Assembly: GCF_000949425.1 (NCBI RefSeq)
Contig: NZ_CP010976.1
Coordinates: 4,650,001-4,714,000, forward strand
Direction of reading: 5' to 3'
DNA length: 64,000 nucleotides
Source of the DNA: Paenibacillus sp. IHBB 10380
Lineage (GTDB): Bacteria > Bacillota > Bacilli > Paenibacillales > Paenibacillaceae
The notes beneath the pieces are model-generated. The model worked only from the letters and a program-made list of their open reading frames with translations, searched no databases and was not told where the DNA came from. Shown here piece after piece: positions 26,025 to 34,611 of the stretch; the stretch's first letter is position 1, and every line of letters starts with the position of its first letter. The position numbers and the translations under genes are program-made.

Positions 26025-27397
26025 AATCACTCTATGTACGCATGTGCCTTGTCTTTTGTTCGGTTATTCTAATAGGTAGCCTTCTCGCTTTTCTAGCTTC
26101 CAACTTATATTACCAACAGAACGTTAAGTCCCTAAATGATTCGAAGCTTACTAGAATGGCCATTCAACTTCAACAATTTAGTGAGTCCCATCCGGATTCT
26201 ATAGACGAATATCTAACCAGTGTAGCTTCTTTGGGCTACAAAATTTATATTACGAACAATCAAGGTGATGACCGCTTTTACGGTAAACCGTTTCGGGAGA
26301 AGGAATTAGAAGAGAAGCACGTTCAGAATGTACTGAAGGGCCAAATCTATCATGGTGTTGCTGATTTTCCAAACACGCTGTTTATTACTGGATTTTTTGA
26401 TAATCAATTGCGCAACTCAATAGGGGTACCCATAAACATCAACAACCAAAGTTACGCGTTATTCATGCGTCCTGATGCCCAAGTGCAGTTTGGAGAGTTA
26501 CGTATATTTTTTGCGATGATGATTGGACTCACCCTGCTGTTCAGCCTATGTTTCCTTATGATAAGTGTCCTACATATAGTCAAACCGATTATTCGACTTA
26601 CTTCGGCTACCAAGGGGATTTCTAAGGGCAGATATGACATTAAACTGAATACGCGAAGACGTGATGAAATTGGACAGTTAGCTACCCATTTCATGATCAT
26701 GAGTCGAGAGCTAGAACGGACGAATCGGGCCAGACAGGAATTTGTCGCTAACGTATCCCATGAAATCGAATCCCCCCTCACTTCCATACAGGGCTTTGCC
26801 CATGCTTTGAAGGACTCTACTTTACCTAACGAGGAAAGAATACAGTACCTCTCTATCATTGATGAGGAAAGCCGCCGCTTGTCGATGCTCAGTAAACAAT
26901 TGCTTACGTTATCTTCTCTGGATTATGATGCCGATCAGCTACAGATTACAACCTTTGATTTACGCCCCCAACTACGCCAAGTTGTGCAGATTATGGAGTG
27001 GTGGCTTGCAGAGAAACAATTGTCGCTTCGGTTGAATCTACCCGAGATTAGCATTAGCGGAGATGCTGACCTGCTCTATCAAGTGTGGATGAATCTATTA
27101 TCTAATGCGATAAAATATACGCCAGACGGTGGAGAAATTATGATATCAGCAAGCCTTGACAGTGGACGCTGTCTGGTTCGTGTAACCGATACTGGTGAAG
27201 GGATTGCCGCAGAGGAACTGCTCCTGATATTCGACAGGTTCTACAAAGTAGACCGGGCGCGGACACGAGAGACTCACAGCACAGGGCTGGGGCTTTCCAT
27301 TGCTCAGAAAATTGTTCAGTCTCATAAAGGAACCATTGAGGTTACGAGTGTACAAGGTACCGGGACTACCTTCACTGTCTCTCTACCTTCTTTGTAA
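26021..27397 (+). CDS. hssS: Heme sensor histidine kinase HssS
   Basis: A 458-residue membrane kinase. Two transmembrane helices (about 6-28 and 165-187) flank an extracellular domain with FYGKPFREKELEE, IYHGVADFPNTLFITGFFDN and ALFMRPD, which match blocks I recall from S. aureus HssS almost one to one. HAMP, then HisKA with His247 in NVSHEIESPLTS, and HATPase with NLLSNAIKYTPDGG and GLGLSIAQKIV follow. It senses excess heme at the membrane and phosphorylates HssR. Translation is coupled to hssR. Confidence 0.9.
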   Translation: MKSLYVRMCLVFCSVILIGSLLAFLASNLYYQQNVKSLNDSKLTRMAIQLQQFSESHPDSIDEYLTSVASLGYKIYITNNQGDDRFYGKPFREKELEEKHVQNVLKGQIYHGVADFPNTLFITGFFDNQLRNSIGVPININNQSYALFMRPDAQVQFGELRIFFAMMIGLTLLFSLCFLMISVLHIVKPIIRLTSATKGISKGRYDIKLNTRRRDEIGQLATHFMIMSRELERTNRARQEFVANVSHEIESPLTSIQGFAHALKDSTLPNEERIQYLSIIDEESRRLSMLSKQLLTLSSLDYDADQLQITTFDLRPQLRQVVQIMEWWLAEKQLSLRLNLPEISISGDADLLYQVWMNLLSNAIKYTPDGGEIMISASLDSGRCLVRVTDTGEGIAAEELLLIFDRFYKVDRARTRETHSTGLGLSIAQKIVQSHKGTIEVTSVQGTGTTFTVSLPSL

Positions 27398-27403
27398 TTC
27401 ATT

Positions 27404-27423
27404 ATTCATACTCCGTTCATGTT
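27404..27423 (+). promoter_or_regulatory. HssR box direct repeat upstream of hrtB
   Basis: ATTCATACT (27404-27412), two nt, then GTTCATGTT (27415-27423). This fits the GTTCATATT-N2-GTTCATATT direct repeat known for HssR in Staphylococcus with three mismatches. It ends 7 bp before a TAAACT (27431-27436) that could be the -10 of the hrtBA promoter. Confidence 0.7.
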
Positions 27424-27470
27424 CAACTTCTAAACTGGGGCTATACAGATTAGAAGGAGTGGTTGGTTAT

Positions 27471-28589
27471 ATGTTTTTAGCATTAAGGGAAATGCGACAT
27501 TCCAAAGCCAGATACATGCTTATTATGGTCATCATGTTACTCGTCTCTTTTCTTGTCTTGTTCGTAACTGGACTAGCTCAGGGATTAGCCTACGCTAATA
27601 TCTCCGCTGTGAAGAATATGCCTGCGAACCATTATGTTGTTCAGGGAGATGCCGATCACACGTTTAGGCGTTCTCAGCTTCATGAACTCGAGTTGAAAGA
27701 GGTCCGTTCTGTTGTAGGAGAGCAGAATGCGACTCCGCTTAGCATCCAGATCAGTACGATTACTGCTAACAATACGGATGTAAAGGCTGATGTTACATTT
27801 TTTGCGGTAGATATGAAGGGTTTACTTGCTCCTAATGTAGTGCAGGGAGAAGGAATCACTAATGAAAAGAAGGGCAGTGTTATTGTTGACCGAAAGCTTG
27901 AGCAATCAGGTATCACCATTGGCAGTACCATTGTTGATCAAGCTACAGGGTTAAGTTGGAACGTTGCCGGATATGTCGAAGACAGCTCTTATAGTCACAC
28001 TCCCGTGGTCTATATGAATACTGGAGACTGGCAGGATATGAAGCAGGGAGTATCCCGAACTGGGGAACCTTTGAAACCAACATCTTTTAATATTATTGCT
28101 GTGAATGCCACATCCGAGCAGGTAACTGGCATCACCGATAAACTGGACAATATCGAGGTAATCACGCAAAAGCAAGCCATTTCCAGCATCCCTGGTTATA
28201 AAGAAGAACAGGGTTCTCTGCTTATGATGACTGTGTTCTTATTTGTTATCGCAGCGTTTGTGTTGGCAGTGTTCTTCTACGTCATTACGATCCAAAAGAC
28301 AAGCCAATTCGGTATTCTGAAGGCAATGGGTACTAAAATGTCTTACTTAGCGTGGAGTGTGGTCGGGCAGGTCATGGTGTTATCGGTGGCAAGTCTGTGT
28401 ATCAGTCTGTTGCTGACCTTTGGAATGAACATGGCTCTACCGGAATCCATGCCCTTCCAACTGGACACCTCCACGATCGTTCTAACCAGCTGTTTATTTG
28501 TAGGCATGTCCTTATTGGGATCACTGATCTCAGTGGCTAAGGTAGCAAAAATAGATGCATTAGAAGCGATAGGGAGGACTGGCGCATGA
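27471..28589 (+). CDS. hrtB: Heme efflux ABC transporter permease HrtB
   Basis: A 372-residue MacB/FtsX-type permease. One N-terminal helix (ARYMLIMVIMLLVSFLVLFVT, followed by GLAQGLA) is followed by a large extracellular domain and three C-terminal helices, including AFFYV-like LAVFFYVITIQKTSQFGILKA. This layout and the motifs GLAQGL and FFYV-TIQK-GILKA match HrtB. It protects the membrane from excess heme. The ATG at 27471 follows AAGGAG by 11 nt; a longer frame from 27300 overlaps hssS and lacks a ribosome binding site. Coupled to hrtA by an ATGA overlap. Confidence 0.9.
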   Translation: MFLALREMRHSKARYMLIMVIMLLVSFLVLFVTGLAQGLAYANISAVKNMPANHYVVQGDADHTFRRSQLHELELKEVRSVVGEQNATPLSIQISTITANNTDVKADVTFFAVDMKGLLAPNVVQGEGITNEKKGSVIVDRKLEQSGITIGSTIVDQATGLSWNVAGYVEDSSYSHTPVVYMNTGDWQDMKQGVSRTGEPLKPTSFNIIAVNATSEQVTGITDKLDNIEVITQKQAISSIPGYKEEQGSLLMMTVFLFVIAAFVLAVFFYVITIQKTSQFGILKAMGTKMSYLAWSVVGQVMVLSVASLCISLLLTFGMNMALPESMPFQLDTSTIVLTSCLFVGMSLLGSLISVAKVAKIDALEAIGRTGA

Positions 28590-29272
28590 GTACTAAATTA
28601 CTGATGAAACAAGTAACCAAAACCTACGGTGATGGAGATTCAACGATGTCAGTGCTGAATAACCTGAACCTGCAAGTAGATGAGGGAGAATTCGTCGCTG
28701 TTCTTGGTCCCTCAGGCTCTGGGAAAAGCACATTTCTTTCCGCCGCTGGTGCGCTTCTGACACCTACCAGCGGAGAAATACTGATCGATGGAGAATCTTT
28801 GGTGGATAAGGACAAAGGTGAACTTACTCAGCTGCGATTAGAAAAAATAGGGTTTATGTTCCAAAGTGCGCAGCTATTGCCCTACTTGAAGGTGGAAGAG
28901 CAGTTATTGTTCGTGGCTAAGCAGGCACATGCTAACGCTAAGGAAGCCAAGCAGCGAGCTGCTTACTTATTACAACGGTTGGAGATATGGGATCGGCGTA
29001 ATCATTATCCTGATCAGCTCTCCGGTGGGGAGAAGCAGCGTGTGGCTATTGCAAGAGCTTGGATGAACAAGCCCGAGATTCTGTTTGCTGATGAGCCGAC
29101 CGCAAGCTTAGATTTCAAGCGTGGTAAAGAAGTAGTACGGATGATCGCTGAAGAAGTAAAGAACGAAGGCAAAGCAGCCGTCATGGTAACCCACGATGAG
29201 CGGATGTTGGAATGGTGTGATCGTGTGCTTTATCTGGAAGATGGATTGCTGGTCGACAAACCTAATCATTAA
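28586..29272 (+). CDS. hrtA: Heme efflux ABC transporter ATPase HrtA
   Basis: A 228-residue MacB-type ATPase. Walker A is GPSGSGKST (about 41), Q-loop FMFQSAQLLPYL, signature LSGGEKQRVAIARAW and Walker B ILFADEPTASLD. It energises HrtB. It is the last gene of the clc-hssRS-hrtBA array and is followed by a terminator. Confidence 0.92.
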   Translation: MSTKLLMKQVTKTYGDGDSTMSVLNNLNLQVDEGEFVAVLGPSGSGKSTFLSAAGALLTPTSGEILIDGESLVDKDKGELTQLRLEKIGFMFQSAQLLPYLKVEEQLLFVAKQAHANAKEAKQRAAYLLQRLEIWDRRNHYPDQLSGGEKQRVAIARAWMNKPEILFADEPTASLDFKRGKEVVRMIAEEVKNEGKAAVMVTHDERMLEWCDRVLYLEDGLLVDKPNH

Positions 29273-29289
29273 TTTTAATAGCACACAGC

Positions 29290-29323
29290 AAAGACGTCAT
29301 GATGAACTTTGGCGTCTTTTTTT
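29290..29323 (+). terminator. Terminator of hrtBA
   Basis: AAAGACG (29290-29296) and CGTCTTT (29313-29319) with a T-run of seven or more. Confidence 0.82.
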
Positions 29324-29709
29324 GTGTTCTTTTCCGTTCGCTGGTCATCTTAGATTTGAATATCGATGCCCCCATCAGCATTCACGGTATTACTAACACT
29401 AAGGCTCTTATTGCTTGCTTCCTTCGTGCTTGTTTGAGCTTGACTAGAATTAGCACTCTTTTGCGCAAAGTTGAATACTTTTAGTACCGTATTGGAAAAC
29501 TATCCTAACTAGAGCTATCCATAAAGATTTCACATCGGATGGTCTCACTGACCGAATCGATTATCCGCCTCCTCTTGCAAGCCTAATCATTATTTCTAAG
29601 TTTAAACACTATGCAAGATTGGGTAATCTTTCTCATATAAACCTAAATAACCATTCTTGCGAAGGCGTTAATATTGTACAAGCAAGGAACCATATGGAGG
29701 GAATAGGAC
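29324..29709. other. Intergenic stretch upstream of the amylase gene
   Basis: No credible gene is seen. Short frames at 29196-29484 are shadows without ribosome binding sites. The end holds the GGAGGGAATAGGAC ribosome binding region of the amylase gene; I could not fix its promoter or a clear cre site. Confidence 0.5.
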
Positions 29710-31176
29710 ATGAAGCGCAATCATACGATGATGGAATTTTTTGAATGGCATGTCGAAGCTAATGGATCTCACTGGAATCGGTTAAAAGAATTAGCCCCCG
29801 AGCTGAAACAGAGGGGAATTGATTCAATCTGGGTCCCTCCTGTCACAAAAGCCCAATCCGCAGAGGATAGAGGGTATGCTACATATGATCTGTATGATTT
29901 AGGGGAATTTGATCAAAAGGGTACGGTTCGCACGAAATACGGTACCAAGCAACAATTAGTGGATGCTATCCATGCCTGCCACGATCACGGTATAGGCGTT
30001 TATGTAGATCTAGTCATGAATCATAAAGCTGGAGCTGACGAAAAGGAGACGTTCCAAGTCATTGAAGTAGATGAACACAATCGCTTAGAGGAAATTTCCA
30101 AACCATTTGATATTGAAGGATGGACGAAATTCACATTCCCTGGACGGGGTGATCAATATTCTTCATTTAAGTGGAACTTCCAACATTTCAACGGTACGGA
30201 TTATGATGCGAAAGAAGATCGCAAAGGCATATTTCGAATCGTAGGTGATAACAAAGTTTGGAATCAAAATGTAGATGTTGAATTTGGTAATTACGATTAC
30301 TTAATGTTCGCCAATATCGATTACAACCACCCCGAAGTGAACCAAGAAATGATCTCATGGGGCAAATGGTTGACCAAGACATTGTCATGCGATGGCTTCC
30401 GCTTAGATGCGATCAAGCATATTAATCATGATTTCATTAAACAATTTACAGCTGAGTTAATGAAGCAACAAGGTAAAGATTTTTATATTGTAGGGGAATT
30501 TTGGAACCCTGATCTCACAGCCTGTCAGCAATTTCTAGATACCGTTGATTATAAAATCGATCTATTCGATGTGTCTCTTCACTATAAATTTCATGCCGCA
30601 TCACAATCGGGTAGAAACTTTGACCTTACGACCCTATTCAAGGATACTTTAGTCGGTTCTCATCCATCAAGTGCGGTTACTTTTGTTGATAATCATGACT
30701 CACAGCCCCATGAATCTCTGGAGTCTTGGGTAGACGATTGGTTTAAACAAAGTGCTTATGCCCTCATACTGCTTCGCCAAGATGGCTATCCCGTAGTCTT
30801 CTACGGTGATTATTATGGGATTGGAGGAGAGAAAGCGATCGAAGGGAAACAATCAGCCATTGACCCCCTTCTCTATGCTCGATACCACAAAGCCTATGGT
30901 AAGCAGGAAGATTATTTCGATCATCCGAACACAATCGGATGGGTGCGATTTGGTGTACAGGAAATAGAACGTTCAGGGTGTGCTGTTGTCATCTCCAACG
31001 GAGATGACGGTGAGAAGCGGATGCTTGTTGGACCAGACCGCGTAAATGAAGTATGGATAGACATCACGAATAATAGAGACGATCAGATTACAATCGATGA
31101 TAAAGGCTTCGCCACTTTTCCAGTCAATGGAGGAAGCGTGTCTGTATGGGCACTACCAGAGGATGATGTGAAGTAG
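29710..31176 (+). CDS. Cytoplasmic alpha-amylase, GH13_5 type
   Basis: A 488-residue glycoside hydrolase. It has no signal peptide, so it acts on internal glucans or imported maltodextrins. The four GH13 regions are visible: VDLVMNHKAG, GFRLDAIKH (nucleophile Asp), IVGEFW (acid/base Glu) and FVDNHDSQP (third Asp). The start MMEFFEWHVEANGSHW and the length match intracellular maltohexaose/maltopentaose-forming amylases of Bacillus and Paenibacillus. The ATG follows GGAGGG. Monocistronic, with its own terminator. Confidence 0.92.
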   Translation: MKRNHTMMEFFEWHVEANGSHWNRLKELAPELKQRGIDSIWVPPVTKAQSAEDRGYATYDLYDLGEFDQKGTVRTKYGTKQQLVDAIHACHDHGIGVYVDLVMNHKAGADEKETFQVIEVDEHNRLEEISKPFDIEGWTKFTFPGRGDQYSSFKWNFQHFNGTDYDAKEDRKGIFRIVGDNKVWNQNVDVEFGNYDYLMFANIDYNHPEVNQEMISWGKWLTKTLSCDGFRLDAIKHINHDFIKQFTAELMKQQGKDFYIVGEFWNPDLTACQQFLDTVDYKIDLFDVSLHYKFHAASQSGRNFDLTTLFKDTLVGSHPSSAVTFVDNHDSQPHESLESWVDDWFKQSAYALILLRQDGYPVVFYGDYYGIGGEKAIEGKQSAIDPLLYARYHKAYGKQEDYFDHPNTIGWVRFGVQEIERSGCAVVISNGDDGEKRMLVGPDRVNEVWIDITNNRDDQITIDDKGFATFPVNGGSVSVWALPEDDVK

Positions 31177-31188
31177 ATAAATATAAAT

Positions 31189-31235
31189 AAGGGTAACGTT
31201 GCATGTTGATTGGACATGAAGCGCTACCCTTTTTG
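31189..31235 (+). terminator. Terminator of the amylase gene
   Basis: AAGGGTA-CG (from 31189) pairs with CG-TACCCTT, followed by TTT. Confidence 0.78.
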
Positions 31236-31392
31236 ATTAAATATAGCCCAGTTAAACCAACAAGTAGGTTTCGTTAACAATTGAAACATAACGTGTAGTT
31301 TCACGTTTACTTCTTTAAAGGGGGCTGTATTATACATAATTTATTGTATAGGATTACTCAGAAGCTAGATCACGGCTTCATAAACTGGCGGA

Positions 31393-32073
31393 TTAAATCG
31401 TCGCTCGACGCAGCAGAAGGTAAGACACCACTGCAAATATAACGATTAGAGGAAGCATCCACAGGGTATAGTCCACAGCGGATTGTTCGACCATCCAATC
31501 AAAGATGGCAGGATACCAATTCAGATAGGTGGCCAGGAATCCCAGAACGGTAAACACCAGTAGCAAAATACCTGAAGCGATGAATAGGCCACTGCGCCCT
31601 GTACGCTTGTGTGTAGCAGCAATCACAATCCCTAAATAACGCATGAACAACAGGATGACAAGAGGCACTAAGAATTGATTGATGACAGGACCATCGCTGA
31701 GATACGGCAGATGAAAGAAATGCAAATCGCTCCCCCAAGCACCCGTCCATCCTTCCGTGAGACCGAGAAGAAACATCAGAACGGCGAAACCGACGCTTGT
31801 CAAAATAATCATGGCCGAAGTTCCCAGAAAGTAATCTGTTCTGCTCACACTCATCCCAAGCGCAAACGGAAATGTCTGTGCCAGTGTAACAATCCCGGCT
31901 ATGAACATATAGACGTAAACGGAAGCAATAGCACCGGTATACATAGGATCATCGATAAAAACGCTGATAACAAGATTGATAATAAAGACCGAAAGCATGA
32001 CCACCCAAGGGATAATAAACCACGACCACTTATCCCTGCTATGCATTTTCATAACGTTTGCAACTCGGTTCAT
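31393..32073 (-). CDS. ABC transporter membrane subunit of a YtrA-type operon
   Basis: A 226-residue membrane protein with six hydrophobic helices (for example FIIPWVVMLSVFIINLVISV and SGLFIASGILLLVFTVLGFL). It has no ATPase domain. It follows the ATPase gene with a 1-nt TGATG overlap and must be its partner. The GntR-ATPase-permease order recalls the ytrABCDEF and similar cell-envelope-stress operons of Bacilli. Function within the cell wall or peptide stress response is inferred from this layout. Confidence 0.75.
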   Translation of the reverse strand: MNRVANVMKMHSRDKWSWFIIPWVVMLSVFIINLVISVFIDDPMYTGAIASVYVYMFIAGIVTLAQTFPFALGMSVSRTDYFLGTSAMIILTSVGFAVLMFLLGLTEGWTGAWGSDLHFFHLPYLSDGPVINQFLVPLVILLFMRYLGIVIAATHKRTGRSGLFIASGILLLVFTVLGFLATYLNWYPAIFDWMVEQSAVDYTLWMLPLIVIFAVVSYLLLRRATI

Positions 32074-32969
32074 CAGACTTCAACCGCCTTTCTTTGTGTT
32101 TTTCCATTCGTCAGATAAATAATTAACTGCTGGAGGGATACGGGGGCAAGCTCAAGTCCCAATGCCTCTGCCTGCTTGCGTTCTCCGGCATCCCAATTTC
32201 CCATTACGGTTGCTGTTACCAAGTTGCCAAAAGGTTCACGATGGATGACCTCCTTGCCCGCCGTGAAGGATTCAACAGCATCTTTGGGCCCCGCCAAGGT
32301 AAACGCCCGACAGCGAAGCGCCTCGGCATCCTCATCGATGATCAAGGTTCCATTATCGATCACCATCACATGCTCCAGGATGCGGCTTACTTCATCGATG
32401 AGGTGCGTGGATAGAATGACTGTCCGCGGATGCAGTGAATAATCCTCAATCAGCCGATCGTAAAACAAGCTGCGGGCTACCGCATCAAGCCCTAGGTAGG
32501 GCTCATCGAATACCGTGAGCGGCGCCCGGCTCGCAAGACCAACAATAATACCGACAGAGGAGAGCATTCCTCTGGAAAGCTTCCCCATTCTCCGTTTCAG
32601 CGGAAGCCGAAACTCCTCAGCAAGCGAGAGCGCATAGTCATGATCCCAGTTGGGAAAGAAAGAAGCGGAGATTTCTAGCACATCGATAATACGATAAACA
32701 TCAGGATATTTCTGGCTCTCCTTAATAAAACAAATCTGGCTGAGTACGCGGTTATTCTCGTAGGGATTTTCCCCAAATACTCTAAGCTCCCCGCTTGAAG
32801 CAAACAGCTGGGCGGTAATCATATTCATGATCGTCGTCTTCCCTGCCCCGTTCCTGCCCAGCAATCCGTAGATTTTATCTTCATCCATGGAGAAACTAAC
32901 ATTATTGACTACCATCACATCTCCATACGACTTCATCAGCCGGTTCAACTCGACTACTTTACCCATCAT
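32073..32969 (-). CDS. ABC transporter ATPase of a YtrA-type operon
   Basis: A 298-residue ATPase. Walker A is GRNGAGKTT (about 40), signature KLSRGMLSSVGII (LSRGM variant) and Walker B LTVFDEPYLGLD, followed by the H-loop STHLIDEV. The extra C-terminal 80 residues are usual in YtrB-like proteins. The start overlaps the GntR gene by 4 nt (ATGA). It pairs with the permease downstream. Confidence 0.88.
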   Translation of the reverse strand: MMGKVVELNRLMKSYGDVMVVNNVSFSMDEDKIYGLLGRNGAGKTTIMNMITAQLFASSGELRVFGENPYENNRVLSQICFIKESQKYPDVYRIIDVLEISASFFPNWDHDYALSLAEEFRLPLKRRMGKLSRGMLSSVGIIVGLASRAPLTVFDEPYLGLDAVARSLFYDRLIEDYSLHPRTVILSTHLIDEVSRILEHVMVIDNGTLIIDEDAEALRCRAFTLAGPKDAVESFTAGKEVIHREPFGNLVTATVMGNWDAGERKQAEALGLELAPVSLQQLIIYLTNGKTQRKAVEV

Positions 32970-33334
32970 GCATTATCCCCTCTCTGGATCATATCCGTTA
33001 ACTGTTCGGCCGAGATGCCCAGTTTCTTCGCTTCCCGAACCATCGTTACCACAAACTCTTCGAAAAATTGTTCCTTCCGCTTCTCAATCACTTTCGTACG
33101 AGCACCCTCTGCCACAAACATGCCAATCCCCCGCTTCTTGTACAAAATCCCCTCGTCAACAAGCATATTGACACCCTTCGCCGCAGTTGCCGGATTTATC
33201 TTGTAAAAGGTGGAAAATTGGTTCGTCGAAAGAACCTGCGATTCCTCGGGCAGTACGCCATCAATAATGTCATCTTCAATTCGTTCTGCAATCTGAACAA
33301 ATATCGGCCGGCTGTCATCAATCAAAAATTTCAT
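32966..33334 (-). CDS. GntR-family regulator, YtrA subfamily
   Basis: A 122-residue short GntR protein. The winged helix (PIFVQIAERIEDDIIDG, then INPATAAKGVNMLVDEGILYKKRGIGMFV) is followed by only a short dimerisation helix, the hallmark of the YtrA subfamily. It should repress its own ABC operon until cell-wall antibiotic stress occurs. An imperfect palindrome 20 nt upstream of the start (33354-33379) is the likely operator. Confidence 0.88.
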   Translation of the reverse strand: MKFLIDDSRPIFVQIAERIEDDIIDGVLPEESQVLSTNQFSTFYKINPATAAKGVNMLVDEGILYKKRGIGMFVAEGARTKVIEKRKEQFFEEFVVTMVREAKKLGISAEQLTDMIQRGDNA

Positions 33335-33353
33335 TTCTTCATCACCACCAGAC

Positions 33354-33379
33354 TGGTTAACTACTTATGTAACTAACCA
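33354..33379. promoter_or_regulatory. Candidate operator of the YtrA-like repressor
   Basis: TGGTTAACTAC, four nt, GTAACTAACCA: an imperfect inverted repeat matching at 9 of 11 positions, just upstream of the GntR start. Confidence 0.55.
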
Positions 33380-33517
33380 TACAGCTGATGAATGCTGCTG
33401 TCAATAACATTTTTAAAAATAGGCTATTGGTCTAAAACAACTGTCTTTCGAGAATGTTACAATAGTTATGGATCATAATATCCCAGTGTAACTACCCATA
33501 ACAGGCGGTGACAGGAA

Positions 33518-34501
33518 TTGAACGACAAGATGATTAGTGAAATATTAAGAGAGTACCCCATTCATGTTTCGTCAACCGCATTTATTCGGCATAACGAGAA
33601 TCTGACCTACAAAGTGACTGATGAAGTAAACGGGATGTCGTATCTTTTAAGAATACATAAAGCGGTAACTCCTAATCTGAGCGGTTTACAACACACCTAT
33701 GAAGGGCTCAAGGTCGAGATGACGTTACTACAGGAATTGAACGCAAGAACGGATATCCTGATGCAGACTCCAGTCCGTAATACAGTTGGGGAATGGGTTA
33801 CTCAATGGACAGAAGAAGGGGAAGTCATTCAAAGTACACTGCTACAATGGATTGAAGGCAGGGATGTACAGAAGGATGAAGTGATCTCCAAAGAACACAT
33901 TATTCATTTGGGGGAACAGGTCAGCAACCTGCATCAATTCGGAAGAACTACGGGCATTAGAACAAGTGAATTTCGGCCAACTCATGCCGGTATAGCAGAA
34001 AATGAATCGATGCTGAAGCAGCTTGAGTTGGGTGTCTCGCTGGGTATTTTTTCGGCTGATGATTATATAATCTTAAAGAGATTCTTTGAGGTCCTTAACT
34101 CTAGATTAGAGACTTACCCTCAGACTTCAGATACTTGGGGAATCATTCATGCGGATATTAACAAGGGCAATCTTCTCGTAACACAACATGGGATTGCTAT
34201 CATTGACTTTTGTCTGTTTGGCTATGGTTATTATCTCTATGATGTCGCGGGAAGTGTGCTTAGCTTTAAGCCGGATGAACGGGACCACTTTATAGCAGGG
34301 TACACCAGTAAATCGTCAGCATTTACGGAAAAGGATATGAAATTGTTAGAGGGAGTTATGATATTATCTATCCTTGGTTTTTATGCTTTTCATCTGGAGA
34401 ATGAAGACAAGCATCCTTGGATGAGGGAACGGATGCCGACCTTTTGCAATAAGTACTGCCTGCCTTTTATAGATAATCAAAGCATTTTTTATAAGTTATA
34501 A
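33518..34501 (+). CDS. APH-fold phosphotransferase (homoserine/choline kinase-like)
   Basis: A 327-residue kinase of the aminoglycoside phosphotransferase fold. The N-lobe has SYLLRIHKAV, the catalytic loop reads IIHADINKGNLLV (about residue 206) with HAD for HGD, and the metal site is AIIDFCLFGYG. It is closest in style to the homoserine kinase II/YerI branch; the substrate is unknown. The start is a TTG preceded by AGGCGGTGA, near the full Shine-Dalgarno complement; the ATG four codons on lacks such a site. Confidence 0.78.
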   Translation: MNDKMISEILREYPIHVSSTAFIRHNENLTYKVTDEVNGMSYLLRIHKAVTPNLSGLQHTYEGLKVEMTLLQELNARTDILMQTPVRNTVGEWVTQWTEEGEVIQSTLLQWIEGRDVQKDEVISKEHIIHLGEQVSNLHQFGRTTGIRTSEFRPTHAGIAENESMLKQLELGVSLGIFSADDYIILKRFFEVLNSRLETYPQTSDTWGIIHADINKGNLLVTQHGIAIIDFCLFGYGYYLYDVAGSVLSFKPDERDHFIAGYTSKSSAFTEKDMKLLEGVMILSILGFYAFHLENEDKHPWMRERMPTFCNKYCLPFIDNQSIFYKL

Positions 34502-34568
34502 TGTGCATAAGCCGTACAGTAATCCTAGCCTTGAAGATCAAGGAGACCATTGAAAATAATAAAGAAAA

Positions 34569-34610
34569 ATGGATAGAGCATCAGATTTTTCCTGATCACT
34601 CTATCCATTC
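34569..34610. terminator. Bidirectional terminator
   Basis: AATGGATAGAG and CTCTATCCATT pair, with inner ATCAG/CTGAT, between the convergent APH and ABC genes. Confidence 0.8.
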
Positions 34611-34611
34611 A

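Noticed and set aside
27300..27470. Extended N-terminus of HrtB from 27300
   Set aside because: It overlaps the end of hssS, has no ribosome binding site and is not part of HrtB in other species.
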